Shown one piece after another: positions 58,245 to 64,000 of a DNA stretch of 64,000 nt. This stretch comes from Rhodospirillaceae bacterium UBA4468 (GTDB taxonomy: Bacteria; Pseudomonadota; Alphaproteobacteria; Rhodospirillales; Casp-alpha2). Location of the stretch: NCBI GenBank assembly GCA_002389385.1, contig DGOK01000015.1, positions 20,892-84,891 of the forward strand, in the 5' to 3' direction. Within the stretch, counting starts at the first letter, position 1; each line of letters begins with the position of its first letter. The translations under genes were made by a program, and so were the position numbers. The notes beneath the pieces are model-generated. The model did no database searches. It worked only from the letters and a program-made list of their open reading frames with translations, and had not been told where the DNA came from.

Positions 58245-59213
58245 ATGTATAACGTTGGCATTATAGGCTTGGGTGGTATGGGGCAGAAAATGCTCGCAGA
58301 TATGGCTGTCCATAGTTCCTTCACAGTGACAACGATATGGGACCCGGACCCGGACTCGGCAGCGGCGAGCGCTGTCATCGCCAAACACCCGAGCATGAAT
58401 ATAAGTGCCAATGCGGATGAACTAATCGCTGATCCGGGTGTTGATCTTGTGTACGTTGCCAGTCCGCCGCAGTCGCATCGTGGATATTTCCTGAGCGCGA
58501 TAGAAGTAAAGACGGCTGTGTATTGTGAGAAGCCGTTCGGCGTCAATGTAACTGAGAGCACGGAGCTTTTGGGTGAGATTGAACGCGCAAAGCTGCCTCA
58601 TGTGTTGAATTTCAATCATGGTAATGCACGTGGTAGCACGCATATCGAAAAGTAGATGAAATCAGGCGCCATGGGCGACGTTGTTGGCATTGAAGTTCTG
58701 GTCCACTTAAACCAGTGGCCGCGAGCTTTTCAGGAAACCGCGACATGGCTCGCCAAGCGCGAACAAGGTGGTTTTACACGTGAGATATTGTCGCACTGGC
58801 TTTATTTAACCCGGCGTTTATTGGGTGAGGGCGATATCGTTCATGCCCATGTGAAATACCCGGCTGATGGCACGTCTGCTGAGACCCACTTGATGGCCGA
58901 CCTGGATTTCTCAGGTGTGCCCGTATTTATCCGTGCCGCAACAGGTGGTGCTGGCCCAGCTGGAACGAAGTATACGGTCCGAGGCTCGAAGATGTCATAT
59001 CGACTTCATAGCGGGGGGCGGATCAGTGCCAGTGATGGCAGCCCATGGACTGAGCAATTCACAGAGATATCAGACATCGGTGATAAAGAACGCCAACGTA
59101 CCCTTGATGGTGTTGCGGCACGCCTGCGCGGCGAAGATATAAATATGCCGACGGCGCGGGACGGCTTTGAAGTTCAGAAGCTTGTTAAGCATCTGCTCGC
59201 GGCGGGTGATTAA
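58245..59213 (+). pseudogene. Gfo/Idh/MocA-family oxidoreductase with an in-frame TAG
   Basis: From ATG 58245 a Rossmann start VGIIGLGGMGQKMLADMAV and the typical VYVASPPQSHRGYFLSAIEV followed by VYCEKPFG are seen. A TAG at 58653-58655 (codon 137, after HIEK) interrupts the frame, which continues at once with MKSGAMGDVVGIEVLVHLNQ and the sugar/substrate domain down to TAA at 59213. The NAD domain and the C-terminal domain are both complete around the stop, 322 residues in total. A restart at ATG 58656 could make only the C-terminal domain. Substrate unknown. Confidence 0.8.
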
Positions 59214-59504
59214 CGCTAGAAATCGCTTAATCGCATCCGTTGTGGTGTGCCGCCAATGACTGGTGACAGCCAGATATCATGGCAAATTCTAACTTTGGGG
59301 CAGGCGAAGTCCCCATCATCCCTGATTTATGCTAGATTTATGAGAATACGCATGGCCTGCCTAGGGTTAAGTCATTGATCTTATGAAATTAAAATCAAGG
59401 GTTTCAGGATTCTGACTGCATTTAAGATTAAACCATCGTTCAACGTATCGATGAATTGATTATACGCGGGCACATGAATGCCCCGAAAAGAAAAGGAACG
59501 AGAC

Positions 59505-60757
59505 ATGGCGCTTCTCCCAAGCGATCAGTCACCGAAGTCTGACAATGAGTTGTTTGATTTTGAAAGTGGCGAAACTGGAGCGGACGCGGTTACAGCTTGT
59601 CCATCGCACCTGACGCGGACATGGGCGAAGCCAGGCTTTATGCATTCGCATGGAATAACGCGGAGTGGGGTTCTGGTGAACAATACAAAGCCGTTGATCT
59701 TGGTCTTATAGAACCGAACACATCTTATTCCGCGGCAATGGTTCACGACTCAACAGATGGCACCGGGACCTTAAAGGGGTACTTGAACGGTGAACTTGAA
59801 GGCACGGTAGGAAACGTTCCAGCGATGAACGCACATGGTGGCTTCGTCGGTATTGGCAAAGTGCTGAACGGCAGCATCCGCGTTGATACGTTTACCTCAA
59901 GCGGCGATGGTCATGAGTTTCAAGGTAGCATCGGCGAGATCGCATCATGGAATTCTGCGCTATCTGAAGAGGATATCAGCGACCTTACAAATCATGCGAC
60001 CCAGGGTTTTGGAACGCCGGGCGGATCGCCAGAAGGTGTCGCTTTCGATCTTAACATTGCGACCAACCTGACCGACACGGACGGCTCTGAAACTGTATCT
60101 TACGTCGTTGATGGATTGCCGGATGGTGGAGCTTTGAACTTTGGAACTGATAACGGTGACGGCACATGGAGTCTTTCATCTGAGGAAGTTGATGGCTTGT
60201 CGATGACTGTTCCAACCGGATCAGATGATTTCTTGTTGAGCGTGCGTGCCGATGTCACCGAGGCCGATGGCGAAACGCATAGCAGCCTTAGCCACGTCGA
60301 AGTTGATGTTAACAATGGTGGCTTTGATGCGGGCATCAGCGGCACGGATAATACAGACGTCATTATGGGGACGGACGGTGATGACCTGATTTTTGGTGAA
60401 GCTGGCGATGACCAAATTACGGGCGGCATTGGTGCGGATCAATTGTTCGGCGGCGAGGGCAACGATACCCTTAGCGGCGGCCAAGGCGATGACACGCTGG
60501 TCGGCGGCGGTGGTAATGATATTTTTGAGCTTGGCGAGAATGGTGGCAATGATGCGGTGTAGGGTGGCGAAGGCTGGCTGGACACATTGCGCCTTGAAAG
60601 CGAGCCCGGCGAGAATTGGTCACTCGACCTCGACGAAGGCTTAGTGGTTGAACAAGCCGACGGCTATGTCGCCCTCACCAGTGACGCATCAGGCACCCTC
60701 ACCCTAGAAAACGGCGAGCAAATCCAATTCGAAGACATCGAGCGTATCGACTGGTAG
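59505..60757 (+). pseudogene. RTX-type calcium-binding repeat protein with LamG domain, frameshift and in-frame TAG
   Basis: The start [20 protein letters not shown] (ATG 59505) is in one frame; from about 59588 the coding frame shifts ([20 protein letters not shown]). The second frame contains the rest of a LamG-like domain ([18 protein letters not shown]), a cadherin-like stretch, and calcium-binding nonapeptides ([20 protein letters not shown]). A TAG at 60560-60562 breaks the frame before the family's tail, which ends FEDIERIDW at TAG 60757. Such proteins are usually far longer, and the LamG domain lacks its first strands, so an internal deletion is probable as well. A type I-secreted surface protein by family. 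Confidence 0.75.
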
Positions 60758-60779
60758 GGCTTTCGACCCAAGTCTCACT

Positions 60780-61541
60780 TCACGTAAAATCAAAGCCCCG
60801 ATCTTTAAGCGCGGCGCGGAGGCCGTCTCTTGGGCGGGGTGAGAATTTGGCATCGACCTCGTGGGTCCAGGAATTGGGATGCGACTCTTTGCCGATACTG
60901 TCGTAGTGGCTTTTCAGATCGACGTCGTAGGGATCAATCGCGCCAAGCGCGGCATCCGCATTATAGCGTTCATGATGCACAATTCCAGTTACAGGCATGC
61001 GCGGCTTCTGTTTTGGCGTCTCAGTCGGAAAGCCCAGGCACATGCCGAACACAGCATAAACCCGATCAGGTAAACCAAGGATGCCCGCGATGTCTTCTGG
61101 TTTGTTACGCACCGCGCCAATCATCACGCCATGAATACCCAAAGACTCTGCTGAGACGTAAGCCGCCATGCCAACAAGCGAGGCATCGATTGAGGCAACC
61201 AAGCCAAGTTCCAGGTTATTGTTTTCCATATTGTGCCCATTACGTTCAAACGCGGATTCAATACGGGTTAAATCGGCACAGAAGGCGATGAATACTGGGC
61301 AGTCGACGATGTGCTTTTGGTTGCCACACGGCACCGCAAGTTGCGACTTTGTTTCGGGGTCTCGAACCACAATGACGCTATAAGCATGCAGGTTTGAAGA
61401 CGTTGGTGCACGCAATGCACCGCTCAGAATAGCGTCGACATGCGCGTCGCTTACAGGCGTTGGGGCGTACTTCCGGATACTGCGTCTGTTTCGCAGAACG
61501 TTGATGGTTTCGCTTTCAGGCAAGCCGGTTTTCGACGTCAT
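60780..61541 (-). CDS. Nitroreductase-family oxidoreductase (NfsA-like)
   Basis: A 253-residue FMN enzyme of the nitroreductase fold. The N-terminal LRNRRSIRKYAPTPVSDAHV and RAPTSSNLHAYSVIVVRD are FMN-binding; GLVASIDASLVGMAAYVSAE is the central helix; LGIHGVMIGAVRNKPEDIAG follows. The order and the C-terminal extension (KPRMPVTGIVHHERYNADAA) fit the NfsA/FRP-like group. It is divergent from the OYE-family gene, separated by about 200 bases, and the two could share regulation. Confidence 0.9.
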   Translation of the reverse strand: MTSKTGLPESETINVLRNRRSIRKYAPTPVSDAHVDAILSGALRAPTSSNLHAYSVIVVRDPETKSQLAVPCGNQKHIVDCPVFIAFCADLTRIESAFERNGHNMENNNLELGLVASIDASLVGMAAYVSAESLGIHGVMIGAVRNKPEDIAGILGLPDRVYAVFGMCLGFPTETPKQKPRMPVTGIVHHERYNADAALGAIDPYDVDLKSHYDSIGKESHPNSWTHEVDAKFSPRPRDGLRAALKDRGFDFT

Positions 61542-61740
61542 GATGCATCTCGCTATAATGTTTAGTTCTCGATATGTAATTTATATAAGAACGATCAACG
61601 CAGATAAACAGATGCTGCTTGAAAACGTTATACAGCGGGCATCTGTTGAGTACGGCGCGCCTCTCCTTGACGTTAAGTGGGAGGGCTGCGAGTTTTCGTT
61701 CACGCAGATGAAAGCGAAAAACTTAATCGTGGAAACCTCA

Positions 61741-62943
61741 ATGCAACAACGTGTAAAGCTGTTCGAACCGTTAGATCTGCCGTGTGGTGTGACCTTGAAG
61801 AACCGGATCGTGAAATCTGCGATGTCGGATTCTCTGGGCGATGGAACGGGTCATCCTACAGATCAACAGATCAGATTATATCAGCGTTGGGCAGAAGGTG
61901 GAGTGGCCCTATCCATAATTGGCGAATTCCAAGGCAGTGCAGATTACGCTGAGAAACCGGGCAATCTTGTTCTTGATGAGGCTTCTGACCTTACACGATT
62001 CCGAGAGCTTGCCCAGAAGGGCGACGTAAACGGCACGCACCTGTGGCTGCAACTTGGTCACGCTGGGGCGCTTGCATACGCACCAACCAGTCACCCTAAA
62101 GGTCCGAGTGCGCTCGATTTACCTGAATTGCGCTGTGCGGAATTAACACAAGACAAAATACATCAATCGCCATCCGAGTTTGCGAGAACAGCGCAACTTG
62201 CGCAGCAGGCAGGGTTTGGGGGTGTGCAAGTTCATGCAGCACACGGGTTTCTGCTTAGCCAGTTCCTGTCGCCTCTGTTTAATAAACGAAGCGATCAATA
62301 CGGTGGAAAAATTGTCAATCGTATGAGGCTTTTGCTGGAAACCATTGAATCAATACGTGCTCGTGTTGGGCCGAGTTTCCCAATTGCGGTAAAGCTGAAT
62401 TCCTCGGATCAGCTTGAGGGAGGGCTTGATCAGGAAGATGCACTGAATGTGGTCGAAGCGCTGGACCAAACGTCGGTCGACGTGATCGATATCAGCGGTG
62501 GCACATATTTATCTGGTGCAACGGCCGCGTCTGACGGAGCGGGTAAAGGACCCTGTTTTATTGAGTTCGCGAAGCGTGCGCGCGGGGTGACGTCTAAGCC
62601 ACTTATGCTGACGGGCGGCTTTAAGACCTGCGCGCAAGCAGAGGACGCCTTGGCCAGCGGCGCAGTCGATATAATCGGTCTTGCCCGCGCACTTGTCCTT
62701 GAACCGTCACTTCCCAATCTATGGAAAACGAATCAGAAACCAGAGCCAACCTTTCCAAGGTTCGTTGATGCACCGGAAGGCGGTATAACTGCGTGGTATA
62801 CGATGCGGTTGACTGAGATCGGTGCTGACAAAGAAACGGCGGAGGTCGGTGACCTCGGACAAGCCATCCAAGACTATGAAGCGCGCGATAAAGCACGAAC
62901 AGAAATATGGATGCGTCATTTTGCTCATCATGGCGATGGGTAA
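61741..62943 (+). CDS. Old Yellow Enzyme-family NADH:flavin oxidoreductase
   Basis: A TIM-barrel FMN oxidoreductase of 400 residues. It has KLFEPLDLPCGVTLKNRIVK, the flavin and substrate loop LWLQLGHAG, the VQVHAAHGFLLSQFLSPLFN motif with paired His, and the phosphate loop LMLTGGFKTCAQAEDALASG. No C-terminal Fe-S/FAD module is present, so it is the short, OYE-like or xenobiotic reductase kind. ATG 61741 is chosen because the barrel begins here; the frame is open from 61501, and ATG 61612 is possible but adds no recognisable domain. The molybdopterin oxidoreductase starts 20 bases later. Confidence 0.88.
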   Translation: MQQRVKLFEPLDLPCGVTLKNRIVKSAMSDSLGDGTGHPTDQQIRLYQRWAEGGVALSIIGEFQGSADYAEKPGNLVLDEASDLTRFRELAQKGDVNGTHLWLQLGHAGALAYAPTSHPKGPSALDLPELRCAELTQDKIHQSPSEFARTAQLAQQAGFGGVQVHAAHGFLLSQFLSPLFNKRSDQYGGKIVNRMRLLLETIESIRARVGPSFPIAVKLNSSDQLEGGLDQEDALNVVEALDQTSVDVIDISGGTYLSGATAASDGAGKGPCFIEFAKRARGVTSKPLMLTGGFKTCAQAEDALASGAVDIIGLARALVLEPSLPNLWKTNQKPEPTFPRFVDAPEGGITAWYTMRLTEIGADKETAEVGDLGQAIQDYEARDKARTEIWMRHFAHHGDG

Positions 62944-62963
62944 ATTTATAAGGAGATTTACCT

Positions 62964-64000
62964 GTGGCAACCAAGACAACAAAAACACCTTCATATTGTG
63001 CGCAATGCCGATCACGGTGCGGTTGTCTCGCGGTTGTTGAGGATGACAAGCTTGTGCGCATCGAGCCGCTTGAGGGACACCCCAGCGGGGAAAAGCTCTG
63101 TCCCAAGGGAAAGGCTGCGCCTGAGCTTGTGTACCATAAGGACAGACTGACCCACCCCATGCGGCGAACATCCGCAAAAGATGGCACCCCTGCAACTTGG
63201 GAAGCCATCTCATGGGACGAGGCACTCGACGAAATTGCCAGTCGAATGATCACGGTTCGTGATGAGCACGGTGCCGAACAGGTTGCCTTCTCGGTGACGA
63301 CACCAAGCGGCACACATATTTCAGATGGCATATCCTGGGTTGAACGTCTCATCCGTTCTTTTGGTAGCCCCAATACTATTTATGGCACGGAAATCTGTAA
63401 TTGGCATAAGGACCTGGCCTCTCGATTTACCTATGGGACCGATATCGGCACGCCTGATTTTGCGAACACAGATTGTATTTTGTTGTGGGGCCATAATCCG
63501 TCTGCCACGTGGCTTGCCCGCTCAATCGAAATTCAGAAGGGGAGAAAGCAAGGGGCGAAGATGATCGTCGTCGATCCCAGGCCAACGGTCTTTGCCCAAC
63601 GGGCAGATTGCTGGTTGCGCGTGAAACCGGGTGCCGATCAGGCGCTGGGTCAAGGCATTACAAAAGTCCTGATTGAAGAGGGCGGCTACGATCATACGTT
63701 CGTCACTGAATGGACCAATGGTCCGCTTTTGGTGCGTGCTGATACAGGCGCGTTCCTTCGCCAGTCGGACATCACTGTTGATGGTGATCCAGACGTACTG
63801 TTCGGAAGCCAGCAAGAAGACGGGGCCTTGATGCACTATGACGCCGCGAAAGGGCAGTGGCGTGATAGCAACGACAAGATCGATCTTCTGGCTGAGATCA
63901 TGGTCGATACGAAAGAGGGCATGATCGCGTGCCAAACGGCATTTGGCATGTTTGCTGACAAAGTATGCGCGCAGCCTCTTGAATGGATTGAGACTGAAAC
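62964..64000 (+). CDS. Molybdopterin oxidoreductase with N-terminal 4Fe-4S site, 3' end outside window
   Basis: GTG 62964 follows AAGGAG at about eight bases. The 345 visible residues start with a 4Fe-4S site YCAQCRSRCGC (Cys12, 15, 19) plus Cys46 in KLCPKGKAAPEL, then YHKDRLTHPMRRT, WEAISWDEALDEIASRM, and NTIYGTEICNW where Cys145 is the probable molybdenum ligand. It continues with LLWGHNPSATWLARSIEIQK and MIVVDPRPTVFAQRADCWL. This is the DMSO reductase family, in the assimilatory or thiosulphate/polysulphide reductase-like branch; no Tat signal precedes the first Cys, so a cytoplasmic enzyme is expected. It runs off the right edge. It may be one operon with the OYE gene. Confidence 0.88.
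   Translation, partial: MATKTTKTPSYCAQCRSRCGCLAVVEDDKLVRIEPLEGHPSGEKLCPKGKAAPELVYHKDRLTHPMRRTSAKDGTPATWEAISWDEALDEIASRMITVRDEHGAEQVAFSVTTPSGTHISDGISWVERLIRSFGSPNTIYGTEICNWHKDLASRFTYGTDIGTPDFANTDCILLWGHNPSATWLARSIEIQKGRKQGAKMIVVDPRPTVFAQRADCWLRVKPGADQALGQGITKVLIEEGGYDHTFVTEWTNGPLLVRADTGAFLRQSDITVDGDPDVLFGSQQEDGALMHYDAAKGQWRDSNDKIDLLAEIMVDTKEGMIACQTAFGMFADKVCAQPLEWIETE

Noticed and set aside
17527..60562. TAG reassigned to an amino acid (for example pyrrolysine)
   Set aside because: TAG ends several intact genes at the proper place (glyS, asnB, polyprenyl synthase, C45 hydrolase), two of the interruptions are TAA, and no suppressor tRNA or pyl gene is seen in the window.

Overview
The window is a contiguous stretch of an alphaproteobacterial chromosome, most like a Rhodospirillales-type free-living Gram-negative. 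The case rests on several things: a division and cell wall cluster running murD-ftsW-murG-murC-murB-ddl-ftsQ-ftsA-ftsZ followed by lpxC, bamD, recN and ligA; an FtsZ with a very long linker and the alphaproteobacterial tail [10 protein letters not shown]; an F-type ATPase Fo operon (atpI-atpB-atpE-atpF'-atpF) standing apart from the F1 genes and carrying the b' subunit; and the linkages mutY / DUF721 / DsbA / smc and S49 peptidase / glyQ / glyS / ppdK. Base composition looks close to 50% GC by eye (not computed).

Layout. 1-10.9 kb: translationally coupled peptidoglycan and division operon, with most junctions being 4-base ATGA overlaps, ending in ftsZ and an intrinsic terminator. 11.1-17.0 kb: lpxC (lipid A), bamD (outer membrane assembly), recN (recombination) and ligA (ligation). 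17.0-18.95 kb: a small Xre-type regulator followed by broken genes (a PAS-like sensor with an early amber codon, a GNAT-like fragment and a methyltransferase tail). 18.95-28.9 kb, minus strand: a C45 Ntn-hydrolase with a secreted protein, the ATPase Fo operon with a clear terminator, smc, a DsbA-like thiol oxidoreductase and a DUF721 protein. 28.9-36.9 kb: mutY, apt, an aminotransferase, a truncated TAXI binding protein, a polyprenyl diphosphate synthase, a DUF2007-methyltransferase fusion, an S49 protease and an acetyltransferase. 37.1-43.3 kb: glycyl-tRNA synthetase (both subunits) and pyruvate phosphate dikinase. 43.5-52.2 kb: a phosphatase-like protein with a displaced arginine, a methyltransferase/YgfZ pair, and a surface glycan cluster (GT9, GT2, two GT4 and an asparagine synthase). 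52.3-55.7 kb: dihydroorotase, a frameshifted cyclic-nucleotide-binding protein, an acrylyl-CoA reductase-like enzyme, a lipoprotein and elongator tRNA-Met. 55.8-60.8 kb: two small genes followed by three broken genes (MscS channel with cNMP domain, Gfo/Idh oxidoreductase, RTX protein). 60.8-64 kb: nitroreductase, Old Yellow Enzyme family oxidoreductase and the start of a molybdopterin oxidoreductase.

The most notable pattern is that at least eight genes are broken while the housekeeping genes between them look intact. Several carry only a single in-frame TAG or TAA with convincing coding sequence on both sides. Intact neighbours (glyS, asnB, the polyprenyl synthase gene, the C45 gene) use TAG as their normal stop, so general TAG recoding is unlikely. 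Recent pseudogene formation (or, for some, sequence error) is the simplest reading. The losses fall mainly on sensing, transport and surface functions. Other points are an AT-rich mosaic patch inside glyS and a family of palindromic intergenic repeats. I do not see a CRISPR array, a prophage, an insertion sequence with a recognisable transposase, or rRNA genes.
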